In this document: positions 1 to 7,449 of the stretch, in pieces | How positions within the stretch are numbered: position 1 is the stretch's first letter | Layout of the letters: each line of letters starts with the position of its first letter | Assembly: GCA_947523045.1 (NCBI GenBank) | Contig: CANNUR010000081.1 | Coordinates: 1-11,367 of the forward strand | DNA length: 11,367 bases | Origin: an uncultured Prosthecobacter sp. | GTDB lineage: Bacteria > Verrucomicrobiota > Verrucomicrobiia > Verrucomicrobiales > Verrucomicrobiaceae | Reading direction: 5' to 3' | Made by a program: the position numbers and the translations under genes | Notes under the pieces: model-generated | Database searches by the model: none | Seen by the model: the letters and a program-made list of their open reading frames with translations, nothing else | What the model was told of the DNA's origin: nothing

Positions 1-255
1 CAGGGTCACAAAGTCATCGCGGGTGTAGCTCTGCCAGCCGGCGTTGTAGTATTCCAGCACGGCGGTTTCCATGCCCGCGGTGGTGCCGTTGCTCGTGCTG
101 AACTCCAGCTTCTGGCCCACGACACCGGTCACGGTGAACACCGCCCAAGGCGAGGCCTCGTTGACCTCGACATCGGTGATGGCCGCGGGGCGGTCATCAT
201 CAAGCGCCGGGTAGCCAAGAGAACCCGGCGCGCTCGGCGTCGCCGTGGTGTTGCC
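1..255 (-). repeat. Near-identical tandem duplication, distal copy (partial)
   Basis: Bases 1-255 match 427-681 at an offset of exactly 426 bp, i.e. 142 codons. The only difference I find is a/g at 199/625, which swaps two Asp codons. Identity stops sharply at 255/681. The unit is in frame, so the reading frame is kept. This looks like a recent duplication or gene conversion within the Calx-beta-like array. The copy continues past the left edge. Confidence 0.9.
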
Positions 256-3200
256 TGGAGCGAAGTACTGGATGCTGCCCTGGCCATCGTCGCGGATCGA
301 ACCCGCACCACCGGTGCTGGCCGTGCCACTGGTGGTCGAGGCCACCAACGTGTAGGTTTCCACACCCTCGTCGTCGTTGTCCTGCTCGTTGGCCATCGCC
401 ACACGCACCAGCAGGGTCGTGCCGGTCAGGGTCACAAAGTCATCGCGGGTGTAGCTCTGCCAGCCGGCGTTGTAGTATTCCAGCACGGCGGTTTCCATGC
501 CCGCGGTGGTGCCGTTGCTCGTGCTGAACTCCAGCTTCTGGCCCACGACACCGGTCACGGTGAACACCGCCCAAGGCGAGGCCTCGTTGACCTCGACATC
601 GGTGATGGCCGCGGGGCGGTCATCGTCAAGCGCCGGGTAGCCAAGAGAACCCGGCGCGCTCGGCGTCGCCGTGGTGTTGCCGGCCGCGAAGTAGTACATG
701 TCACCGGTGCCGTCGTCGAAGATGGCGCCCGCGCCCGTGCCGGCCGTGCCCGAGGTGGTACTCGCCGTCAGGGTGAAAACTTCCCTGCCCTCGCTGAGGA
801 TGTCCTGCTCGGGCGTGATGTTGACCCGCACCAGCAACACATCGCCCGCAGGCACCGTCACAAAGCTGTCAGCAACGTAGGACTTCCAGCCGCCGGTGAC
901 GGGCGTCGGATCAAAGTATTCCAAGGTGAAGCCCGTGAGGGTCGCGTTGGTCGTCAGCGGATCCCCGTCCAGGCCGAGCTCCAGATCGAGCAACTGACCG
1001 GCCTTGCCCGTCACCTGGAAGATGGCATAGGGCGAAGCTTCGTTGACTTGCGGACTGTTGACCAGCGGCACGCGGTCGTCGTCGAGGGCCGGGTAACCCA
1101 GATCGGTCGGCAGGTTCGGCGTCGCCGTGTTGTTGCCATCGCGGAAGACCGCGCCGGTGCCATCGTCGGTGATCGTGCCGGTGCCTGTACCCGTGGTGCC
1201 CGAGGTCGTCGAAGCCACGAGGGTGAAGACCTCGGCACCTTCATAAGCGGTGTCCTGCTCGCTGGTGATATCAACCCGGACCAGGATCTTGCCGCCGGCC
1301 GGCACGGTCAGGAAGGTCTCGTCGGCGTAGGCCTGCCAGGCGCTGCCATCCCAGAACTCCAGCGTGAAGCCAGTGAGGTCCGCATTCGAGGTGGCGACAT
1401 TGCCATCGAGGCCCAGATCGACCTTGAGTTTCTGCGCCACTTCACCCGTGACTTGGAAGATCGCATAATCGGAAACTTCGTTCACGGCAACGTTGTTGAC
1501 TGCCGGTGCACGGTCGTCGTCGAGCGGCGGGTAACCCGGCGAGCCGGCAGGGCTTGGGCTGCCGGTGATATTGTTGTCGAGGAAGACATCGCCCGTGCCA
1601 TCATCGGCGATGCGGCCGGTGCCAACGGCAGCGATGCCGGTAAGAGGAGTGGCGGTCAGCGTGAACGCCTCAAGATCCTCAAAGAGCGTGTCGTGCTCGC
1701 TGCTGATGTTGATGCGCACGGGCAGGACACCGCCGGACAGAATGCCGACGTAGCTGCCAGCCGTGTAGTTGACCCAGTTGAAGCCATCAAACACCTGCAC
1801 GGTGAAACCGGCAAGGTTGGCCGTTCCGGGTCCACCGGCGCTGGCGAGGTCTAGCTTGACGGCATCGCCGTTGGCTCCCGTCACCTGGAAGATGGCATAG
1901 GTGGAGGCTTCGTTGACCCGCACGTCGTTGACACCCACCGGCACGGGATTGAAACCGGCAAAGAAATGGTTGCCGGCATAGGCCACCGGGGTGGTGACTT
2001 CCACCGCCAACTGGCTTGGCGAGGTGCTAGTGTAGCCCGGCGGCAGATCGTCGAGGACGATGACGTAATGGCCGGTCGCCAGGAACGGAAACTCATACTG
2101 ACCAGCCGCATTCGTCACCGTGTAGCCAACCAGAACGCCATCGGCTGGGTTGCCGTCCTCATTGGGGTCCGTGTAGAGGGCCACCACGGCATCCTGCAGG
2201 CCGATGTCGCCACCGGTGAGGCTGCCGCTGTTGTCGCCGTCGTCATAGACCGTGCCAGTGAAGGTCGCAGCTGTGACAACGATGCTGGCGTCATCGGAGG
2301 CGGGAGCCACATCCAGGCCATTGACATCGACCGTGTAGTCGGCTCGTGCGGTGGTCACTGCTGGATTGGCGGAGCCCTTGGCGCGCAGGGTGACATCCAC
2401 CGTGATACTGTCCCCTGGAGCCAGGTCACCCGCACCGGTGAGGTCCGTCCAGAGCAGGCTGCCGTAGGCACTGCCATCCAGAGTCACTGTGGCGGAGACG
2501 AAGTCGAAGACCGCACCGCTGTAGGTGTCTTCCAGCGGCAACTCGGCGATGGCGGTGTTGCCCGTGTTGGTCAAGACGATGCGGAAGGTGACCAGATCGC
2601 CAATGCCGGCCGGGTTGTTGTCGGCCGTGAGCAGGGTTTTGTCGAGCGACAGCCCCGGGTTCACGAGGGTGACACTGGCCAGCGAGCTGTGGGTGACGCC
2701 ACCACCCGCGTTGGCGAGCACGCTGACAACCGTGGGTGCGGCCGTGCTGACAGCCGTGTAGGTGACGGTGAACTGGGTGCTGGCACCGACCGCCAGCGGT
2801 CCGACATTGGACCAGGTCAGCGGCCCGATCAGCGGCGAGGTGGTCGGCGCCAGGGTCGAGGACAGGTAGCTGAGGTCGGTGGAGTCAAAGGTCTGCGTCA
2901 GTGCGACAGTCGGCAGCGCGAGATTGCCGTTGTTGCTGACCTCGACGAGGTAGGTGACGGTGTCGCCGACCGGCACAACCGCCGGGCTCAGGCGGGTGAT
3001 GGCGGTGACCACGGAGGCAGCACCCAGTGGGATGCTGGCGGTGGCCGTGCTGGTATCGGCGTTGTCATCCGGGTCCACATAACCGACCGCCAGCAGGGAG
3101 CCGGCCGGGGCATTGAGCGTGCCGTTGCCACTGCTGCCGGCTGCGGTCGTCGAGGCGAGGCTGCCGACAAAGATGCCAGTGTCATTGCCCGTCTCGGTGA

Positions 3201-6200
3201 GCACCAGGGTTTCGACATCGCCCGAGTTGGTTGTCACCGTCACCTGAACCGTATCCGGCGCACCGGAATCCAGGTTCTGATCGATGTCGGTGACACGGAC
3301 AAACACCGTACCATTGGCGGCAAAGGTGGTGGTGGTGGAGCCGCCGAGGGTGGTGGTGAACTGGGTCTGGCTCGGCGTGCCGCTGTCGTTGAAGCTGAGG
3401 TTGAAGGAAGCAACGCGGGAATCGCTGATGTCGTTCTCCAGACCTTCGTGGGCGGTGACGGCAATGCTGAAACCGCCCTCGACGGTGCCGGTGGTCCAGG
3501 CATACTCGTAGATCTTCTGCGCGCCGCTGGTTAAAACGTCGGAGGTGAGCGTGGTATTGACGTCGCCGTTCGTGCCGGGGCCGTCGATGGCCAGGTCCAG
3601 GCTGGTGATATCGGCGTGACCGAAGGGATCGGAGACCGCCGTGCGCACATAGATCGTGGCGCCGTTGTTGGCGGCGGTGACCGGGTTGCCACCCGGGTAG
3701 GGTGCGTCATAGAGGCCAAGGCTGTCGACCGCAATGACCGTGCTGGCCGGCAACTGAATGACCGAGGGCTTGGTCTGGCTGTCGTACTGCAGCCGGAAGC
3801 TGTTGCCGGCCGCCAGATTGGAGGTGACGGTCAGGCTGACGGCGTCGCCGGCGGGGATGTTCACCGCAGAGGCCAGGGAACCCGACCACTGCAGGAAGTT
3901 GCCATTGGCATCGCTGCCAGTTGTGGCGGTCGTGTCTGTGAGGAAAGTCGTGCTGCCATGCCTCAGTTCAGCCGTGATGGCCGTGCCGATGCTGCCGCTT
4001 GCGACACTGTAATAGGCCTTGATGTTGACCACGCCACCGGACGGCATGCTGAACGGCGCGGCGAAGGCCGGCGACTGGGTGAAGACGACTGGAGTCGCCG
4101 AAGCTACCGCCGGCTTGACGGAGACCCCTGCGGCAACCCACTCATCATTGGAACCGCTCCAAGTCAGGCTGACCGAGGCCGCTCCAGCCACCGACTGAGC
4201 AGCTCCTGAACTTTGACCATTGTTCACGCGGGCGCTCCAGAGCGATGTCGCGCCGGGCGTGGTGGCCGAGTAAGCCGAGTTTGTGCGCCCGGAGACCACC
4301 CCGAAGACATATTCACCTGCGGCAGATTCGATCGAATTGACCCTCGGAGTTGTGTTATCCCCCGCCTGCCACCTGAAAGGGCCAAATGGCGAGGTTTGAT
4401 CCACTCCACCCAGGGTAATCGCACCAAAGAGAGCACCGCGGTCGATGTTGTTGTTCGTGTTGACCACCAGGCTGTTGGTTCCAGTCGGAGGATTGAGCAG
4501 GTAGTAGATATAGACCCGCCCATCATCGGTTTCGACCACCGGATCGCCAGCGGGCGAACCCGTCAGCTTGGTCAGCGCCTGACCGTTGTAGGTCACCGAT
4601 GTGACCGTCTCATCGGTGCTGTCACCCGGACTGTCCGTGTCACTGTAGTTTCGGTAGGAGATGCCGACCAGCAGCAGACGGTTGGCACCCGTGGAGCCGG
4701 AGTTGTAGTTAAAGGAGTAGGAGGTTCCCGAAGCGGGATACGTGGTCAGCTGGCTGGTCGCAGCCGCGCCCACCACGGTGATGCCGCTGCTGCCCGCCAC
4801 GATCGCCGTCGTCTGCGAGGTGCTGGAGTCTGCGGACGCCACCGGATCGACGCGGTCAAGGGAGCCACTCGTGTCGCTGTCACCGCCATCCGTGGAGAGG
4901 TAGAGCGGCTTGACCATGGACGGCGCCGCCACCACGGCAGTGGTGCTGGCGGTGTCGTAGTAGAGCGGATCGGTGTACTCGACACGCAGGGTGTTGCCGG
5001 CGAGGGCATGCAGGGTGCCGTCCTGCTCGGCGAGACCGCCGACCGTCGAACTCGGCAGGGCCGCGGTGCTGCGGAAGACACCGGTGTTCAAGCCGGTTTC
5101 GGTGAGGATGACGAATTCCAAGTCGCCGGTGGTGGTGTTGCTGACCACGGCCTGGAAAGTCTCAGCAACGGCCGCATTGCGGTTGAGATCGATGTCGGCA
5201 ACTTCAATCCAGACACTCTCGCCAACGGCGTAGGTCGGTTTCAGCACCCAAGCAGCATCCGTGAATCGGATTGCACCGGCGGTGGAACCAGCTGGCGGCG
5301 GCACCACGGCGGTGCTGGTGCCTGTCAGGCCGTAGCCGGCGCTGGTGACGGTGTTGTCAACCTGCCCTGACGCGATGATGGTGGCGTTGTAGGTGAAGAC
5401 CGACTGGCCACCCCGGGGAATGTTCGGGATCGTGTAACCTGGGCTGTCGAGAGGAAACGGCGTGCCGCTTGGGCTATCGGGCAGCGGGCTGCCATTGAGG
5501 GTGGTCGAGCCAGGGATATAGCTGAGGGCGGGAGCCAGGGGGTCGAGCACGTTCAGATTGCCAAGCGGCAGCAGGCCGCGATTGTCGACCGTGACGTAGT
5601 AACGCAGCACGTCACCGACCGTGAGACCGCTGGCACCGTTGTCCTGGAAAATCTCCCAGCGCTTTTTAAGCTGAGGCACCGGGAAGGGCAAAACGGAGGT
5701 GCCTAGGTCGAGGAAGGGATTGCCGGCACCGGACACAGCGGGATCCTGGCCCCAGGCCGCCGTCAGGAGGGTACCGTTGAGGGTATAGACACGCATCGCG
5801 GTTTGGTCGCGGTCAGGGTCATACAGCGTGCGTGACTCCAGCAGACCCATGTCGTAGTGGACGTCATACTTGCCGCCCTTCGGATCGGTAAGCGCACCCG
5901 CGCGGTCGCCGTTGTAGTCGACGTAGATGCGCGTGGCCTCTTGGGTCATCACCCAAACCGGGCTGCCATTGCGTGTGAGGTCCGCACTGCCAGGACCCCA
6001 GCCGCAGACAATCTCAGTGGTCAGGCTGTCGGCCGGCACCAGGGTAAAGCCCCAGTCATGAACATTGTTGGCAGAAGGGCGCGCACCGATGGTGGCGACT
6101 CCAAAGAAGGGCGAAGTACTGGTGAAGCGCGTGCCGGACTGCTGCGGCAGGAGGTAGCGATAGACATCCTTGGCAGGCACATTGAAGCTTGTCGTGCCCG

Positions 6201-7269
6201 TGCGGGTTTGTGCCTGAATCGTGATGGCGGTTGCCTGGTTGTTGTAGAGGAAAACGTAGGCCTCGTTGCCATTGGCTGCGGTACCCACCGGGGAGTAGTA
6301 ACTGCTGCTCCATTGATCGAGGGGATAAAGGGTCTGCCAGCGGGTTTCATATCCGGCGCCAATGTCGCCCGTGATCAAGTGGACCTGAACAGGCTTGCCG
6401 GCATTGATCGTCGCGCCCTTGCGGACCCCGTTGTTGACGAGGTGGGATTCGCCACGATTGAGCGTCACCTGGGACGACGACAGCGGTCCGCTGCCATCGA
6501 GGTCGATCGTGACCACCGTCGCGTTCTCGCGAGCCATCACGAAAAGACCGGTGTATTCGAACATGCTGTCAGCGCTGACATCGATGCCGACCGGCGAGAC
6601 ATACTGGGTGCCATAGTCAAGTGTCGGAGCAACCTCCATCGCACCGCCGAGCACGGAGCCCGGCTGCAGCGGCCAGTTGGCGCGGCTCAGGACGATGGCC
6701 TTGGTGCCACCAATGCGGTCGCCACCGTCGAAGAGCACCGTCGAGGCATTGCGCGGAAGCGGTACGGTGTTGCGCAGGCTGAGCACGGTGCCCGCGGCAA
6801 GGCCGGAGGGGTCCTGGGCGAACCCCGGAGCAATGCCGTTGGCATCATTGCCATCACCCCAGATGCGTGTGCTGGGCTGGGTCGGCACATTCAGGTTCAC
6901 TTCGAAGCCGTCTTCCCAGTGGTCAAAGTGCACAACCGAGCCAGGCGCGGCAATGACGATGGAAATGACGGACTCGATGGAGGTACCCACACGGCCCGCA
7001 GCAGGTTCGACACCGACCAGAGCCGTGCGCAACTGCGCTTCAGGCAGCGGCACGAAGTATTCATGGACGATCGTCTGGGCTTGGGCGGTGCCCAGCGCAG
7101 TGAACAGCAGGGCAGCGAGGCCACAGAGCCAAGACAGCCCCCAGACATTGAGGGTGCGTGCAGAAACGGACGACGGACGCCCCGCAAACCAAGTGTTGCG
7201 GAAATGGACGGCAGTGGAGACTCGACAAGGCGAGCAATAACCACCAGTGGTGGAGATAGCGTGTTTCAT
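1..7269 (-). CDS. Giant exported mosaic surface protein, 3'-partial (at least 2423 aa)
   Basis: The frame is open from ATG at 7269 to the window edge, and the C-terminus lies outside. The start is firm: an in-frame TAG lies at 7275-7273, two codons upstream. There is no Shine-Dalgarno. Residues 1-64 form a signal peptide with a long polar n-region, a hydrophobic core from about 42 and a likely AQA cleavage after 64. Approximate domains follow. 65-530 is beta-rich and weakly recalls IgGFc-binding domains. 534-640 is DUF11-like. 665-775 and 1296-1418 are paralogous modules with LTETGxxTGxF. 845-1055 is an unassigned beta domain. 1419-1530 and 1537-1660 are DUF11-like. 1670-1775 is SdrD B-like. 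From 1780 onward there are Calx-beta-like repeats. I see no catalytic motif. The architecture suggests an adhesin or extracellular matrix protein. The anchoring or secretion signal should be in the missing C-terminus, so the export route past the inner membrane is unknown. Confidence 0.9.
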   Translation of the reverse strand, partial: MKHAISTTGGYCSPCRVSTAVHFRNTWFAGRPSSVSARTLNVWGLSWLCGLAALLFTALGTAQAQTIVHEYFVPLPEAQLRTALVGVEPAAGRVGTSIESVISIVIAAPGSVVHFDHWEDGFEVNLNVPTQPSTRIWGDGNDANGIAPGFAQDPSGLAAGTVLSLRNTVPLPRNASTVLFDGGDRIGGTKAIVLSRANWPLQPGSVLGGAMEVAPTLDYGTQYVSPVGIDVSADSMFEYTGLFVMARENATVVTIDLDGSGPLSSSQVTLNRGESHLVNNGVRKGATINAGKPVQVHLITGDIGAGYETRWQTLYPLDQWSSSYYSPVGTAANGNEAYVFLYNNQATAITIQAQTRTGTTSFNVPAKDVYRYLLPQQSGTRFTSTSPFFGVATIGARPSANNVHDWGFTLVPADSLTTEIVCGWGPGSADLTRNGSPVWVMTQEATRIYVDYNGDRAGALTDPKGGKYDVHYDMGLLESRTLYDPDRDQTAMRVYTLNGTLLTAAWGQDPAVSGAGNPFLDLGTSVLPFPVPQLKKRWEIFQDNGASGLTVGDVLRYYVTVDNRGLLPLGNLNVLDPLAPALSYIPGSTTLNGSPLPDSPSGTPFPLDSPGYTIPNIPRGGQSVFTYNATIIASGQVDNTVTSAGYGLTGTSTAVVPPPAGSTAGAIRFTDAAWVLKPTYAVGESVWIEVADIDLNRNAAVAETFQAVVSNTTTGDLEFVILTETGLNTGVFRSTAALPSSTVGGLAEQDGTLHALAGNTLRVEYTDPLYYDTASTTAVVAAPSMVKPLYLSTDGGDSDTSGSLDRVDPVASADSSTSQTTAIVAGSSGITVVGAAATSQLTTYPASGTSYSFNYNSGSTGANRLLLVGISYRNYSDTDSPGDSTDETVTSVTYNGQALTKLTGSPAGDPVVETDDGRVYIYYLLNPPTGTNSLVVNTNNNIDRGALFGAITLGGVDQTSPFGPFRWQAGDNTTPRVNSIESAAGEYVFGVVSGRTNSAYSATTPGATSLWSARVNNGQSSGAAQSVAGAASVSLTWSGSNDEWVAAGVSVKPAVASATPVVFTQSPAFAAPFSMPSGGVVNIKAYYSVASGSIGTAITAELRHGSTTFLTDTTATTGSDANGNFLQWSGSLASAVNIPAGDAVSLTVTSNLAAGNSFRLQYDSQTKPSVIQLPASTVIAVDSLGLYDAPYPGGNPVTAANNGATIYVRTAVSDPFGHADITSLDLAIDGPGTNGDVNTTLTSDVLTSGAQKIYEYAWTTGTVEGGFSIAVTAHEGLENDISDSRVASFNLSFNDSGTPSQTQFTTTLGGSTTTTFAANGTVFVRVTDIDQNLDSGAPDTVQVTVTTNSGDVETLVLTETGNDTGIFVGSLASTTAAGSSGNGTLNAPAGSLLAVGYVDPDDNADTSTATASIPLGAASVVTAITRLSPAVVPVGDTVTYLVEVSNNGNLALPTVALTQTFDSTDLSYLSSTLAPTTSPLIGPLTWSNVGPLAVGASTQFTVTYTAVSTAAPTVVSVLANAGGGVTHSSLASVTLVNPGLSLDKTLLTADNNPAGIGDLVTFRIVLTNTGNTAIAELPLEDTYSGAVFDFVSATVTLDGSAYGSLLWTDLTGAGDLAPGDSITVDVTLRAKGSANPAVTTARADYTVDVNGLDVAPASDDASIVVTAATFTGTVYDDGDNSGSLTGGDIGLQDAVVALYTDPNEDGNPADGVLVGYTVTNAAGQYEFPFLATGHYVIVLDDLPPGYTSTSPSQLAVEVTTPVAYAGNHFFAGFNPVPVGVNDVRVNEASTYAIFQVTGANGDAVKLDLASAGGPGTANLAGFTVQVFDGFNWVNYTAGSYVGILSGGVLPVRINISSEHDTLFEDLEAFTLTATPLTGIAAVGTGRIADDGTGDVFLDNNITGSPSPAGSPGYPPLDDDRAPAVNNVAVNEVSDYAIFQVTGEVAQKLKVDLGLDGNVATSNADLTGFTLEFWDGSAWQAYADETFLTVPAGGKILVRVDITSEQDTAYEGAEVFTLVASTTSGTTGTGTGTITDDGTGAVFRDGNNTATPNLPTDLGYPALDDDRVPLVNSPQVNEASPYAIFQVTGKAGQLLDLELGLDGDPLTTNATLTGFTLEYFDPTPVTGGWKSYVADSFVTVPAGDVLLVRVNITPEQDILSEGREVFTLTASTTSGTAGTGAGAIFDDGTGDMYYFAAGNTTATPSAPGSLGYPALDDDRPAAITDVEVNEASPWAVFTVTGVVGQKLEFSTSNGTTAGMETAVLEYYNAGWQSYTRDDFVTLTGTTLLVRVAMANEQDNDDEGVETYTLVASTTSGTASTGGAGSIRDDGQGSIQYFAPGNTTATPSAPGSLGYPALDDDRPAAITDVEVNEASPWAVFTVTGVVGQKLEFSTSNGTTAGMETAVLEYYNAGWQSYTRDDFVTL
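427..681 (-). repeat. Near-identical tandem duplication, proximal copy
   Basis: This is the partner of bases 1-255. It encodes the segment from GNTTATPSAPG through the GYPALDDDR linker, the ITDVEVNEASPW opening and on to DDFVTL. On the other side of the breakpoint (682-852) the sequence differs clearly from 256-426. That fits a tandem duplication whose second copy starts at 255. Confidence 0.9.
1945..2262 (-). other. SdrD B-like domain (residues about 1670-1775)
   Basis: The stretch begins FTGTVYDDGDNSG and continues with DIGLQDAVVALYTDPNEDG, GQYEFPFLATGHYVIVLD and LPPGYTSTSP. This matches the order of elements in SdrD B-like (Cna-B-type) domains: a V/GTVxDDxxxxG start with acidic loops, a G-V-x-V-x-L strand, a GxYxFxxLxxGxYxVxV core and a final PGY. 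In staphylococcal Sdr proteins these domains bind calcium and stiffen the stalk. The Asp-rich loops are present here, so calcium binding is plausible but not shown. Confidence 0.85.
2290..3015 (-). other. Tandem DUF11-like domains (residues about 1419-1660)
   Basis: Two successive domains show the DUF11 hallmark of a Gly-Asp turn followed by a strand and an Asn-Asn/Asn-Thr-Gly motif: PVGDTVTYLVEVSNNGN in the first, and GIGDLVTFRIVLTNTGNT in the second. The second starts at LSLDKT, a common DUF11 opening. A third, more diverged example is near residue 534 (VGDVLRYYVTVDNRG). DUF11 domains are Ig-like spacer domains of bacterial surface proteins with no known catalytic role. Confidence 0.8.
3016..3384 (-). 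repeat. LTETG module, copy 2 (residues about 1296-1418)
   Basis: This is the second copy of the module at 4945-5277, with VFVRVTDIDQN, VLTETGNDTGIF and YVDPDDNAD in the same order. The two copies differ at many positions, so the duplication is old compared with the Calx-beta-like repeats at the other end of the gene. It leads directly into the pair of DUF11-like domains. Confidence 0.65.
4105..4737 (-). other. Unassigned beta-rich domain (residues about 845-1055)
   Basis: The domain opens with GSTGANRLLLVGISY, continues through VTSVTYNGQALTKL, VYIYYLLNPPTGTNSLVV and GAITLGGVDQTSPFG, and closes with WVAAGVSVKPAV. The regular alternation of hydrophobic residues and the small-residue turns suggest a beta-sandwich, possibly lectin-like. 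I recognise the pattern as recurring in bacterial surface proteins but cannot assign a named family or ligand. It stands between the first LTETG module and another Thr/Ser-rich beta region (about 1056-1295). Confidence 0.5.
4945..5277 (-). repeat. LTETG module, copy 1 (residues about 665-775)
   Basis: This stretch has VWIEVADIDLNRN, then ILTETGLNTGVF, then a line ending LRVEYTDP. The same order (VFVRVTDIDQN, VLTETGNDTGIF, LAVGYVDPDD) appears about 636 residues later in the same protein, so the two are diverged copies of one module. Modules of this look occur in large extracellular proteins of several phyla. I do not know a fixed family name for it. Confidence 0.65.
5680..7077 (-). other. N-terminal beta-rich domain, weakly IgGFc-binding-like
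   Basis: Residues about 65-530 follow the signal peptide. They contain several strand-rich blocks ending in motifs such as AYVFLYNNQATAITI and a stretch on ETRWQTLYPLDQW. This resembles the pattern in IgGFc-binding-type domains, where successive blades describe an extracellular beta structure. It also contains HFDHWEDGFE and IWGDGNDANG, acidic loops that could bind calcium. The family link is from memory of sequence style, not a search, so treat it as tentative. Only four cysteines are seen before residue 530: three in the signal peptide and one at IVCGWG. Confidence 0.35.
7078..7269 (-). other. Extended signal peptide of the giant protein (residues 1-64)
   Basis: The n-region is about 41 residues, much longer than the usual 5-10. 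It has several Arg and a CSPC pair (residues 12-15). The hydrophobic core WLCGLAALLFTALG (47-60) is followed by TAQA and then QT, a good signal peptidase I site. No in-frame ATG or GTG lies between residue 1 and the core, so the long n-region is unlikely to be a mis-called start. Long n-regions are known in some very large exported adhesins and autotransporters. Whether that applies here is inference. Confidence 0.75.
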
Positions 7270-7335
7270 GAGCTAAAAAAGACAGAGACCGTGAAAGAAG
7301 ACCTCAGTAATTTTTAGCGAATAAGTATTATTAGT

Positions 7336-7392
7336 CTAGCATTTCCTAGCCTGATTGATCGACAAATATTGTCATCACCCTTACAATGCTAG
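7336..7392. promoter_or_regulatory. Nested inverted repeats (8-bp outer, 5-bp inner)
   Basis: CTAGCATT (7336-7343) and AATGCTAG (7385-7392) form a perfect 8-bp inverted repeat with 41 bases between. Near its centre is GACAAATATTGTC (7361-7373), with 5-bp perfect arms. The centres of the two repeats (about 7364 and 7367) nearly coincide. The arrangement lies 70-120 bases upstream of the giant gene's ATG and could bind a regulator or fold in the mRNA leader. Confidence 0.4.
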
Positions 7393-7421
7393 CCGTAAAT
7401 AATAGATATTTAATAATTACC

Positions 7422-7446
7422 AGAAATAATTAGTCCGATTATTTCT
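7422..7446. promoter_or_regulatory. 9-bp perfect inverted repeat in the AT-rich island
   Basis: AGAAATAAT (7422-7430) and ATTATTTCT (7438-7446) are exact reverse complements around a 7-base centre, TAGTCCG. The site overlaps the spacer and -10 of the weak promoter candidate, as an operator might. The stem is pure A/T except for one G/C pair, so it is a poor terminator. A protein-binding role is inference. Confidence 0.45.
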
Positions 7447-7449
7447 ATT

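Larger units (their letters stand above)
1..1932 (-). repeat. Array of at least five Calx-beta-like repeats (142-152 aa each)
   Basis: Units start at VNDV (1932), VNNV (1500), VNSP (1062), ITDV (606) and ITDV (180). Full units are 144, 146, 152 and 142 residues, and the fifth is cut by the window edge. Each opens with VNEAS or VNEVS plus an AIFQVTG/AVFTVTG strand. Each has a Y/F-rich middle, an LVRV or VRI strand and an E-x-E/D-x-FTL motif, then ends at DDGTG or DDGQG. This is the Calx-beta layout. Each junction from the second unit on carries a GYPxLDDDR linker. Similarity rises toward the window edge. The acidic ends suggest calcium-stabilised stalk domains. Confidence 0.85.

Noticed and set aside
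1..1932. DNA repeats as a CRISPR array or mobile element
   Set aside because: The units are 426-456 bp, in frame and encode protein domains without spacers. There are no terminal inverted repeats or transposase.
1966..3534. 522-codon open frame on the plus strand within the giant gene
   Set aside because: It is antisense to the SdrD B-like and DUF11-like domains. The translation is rich in Arg, Gly, Asp and Val with no domain pattern.
5857..7317. 486-codon open frame on the plus strand covering the start of the giant gene
   Set aside because: It is antisense to the signal peptide and N-terminal domain and has no recognisable domain. It also runs into the AT-rich island, where its composition changes, as expected for a non-coding frame.
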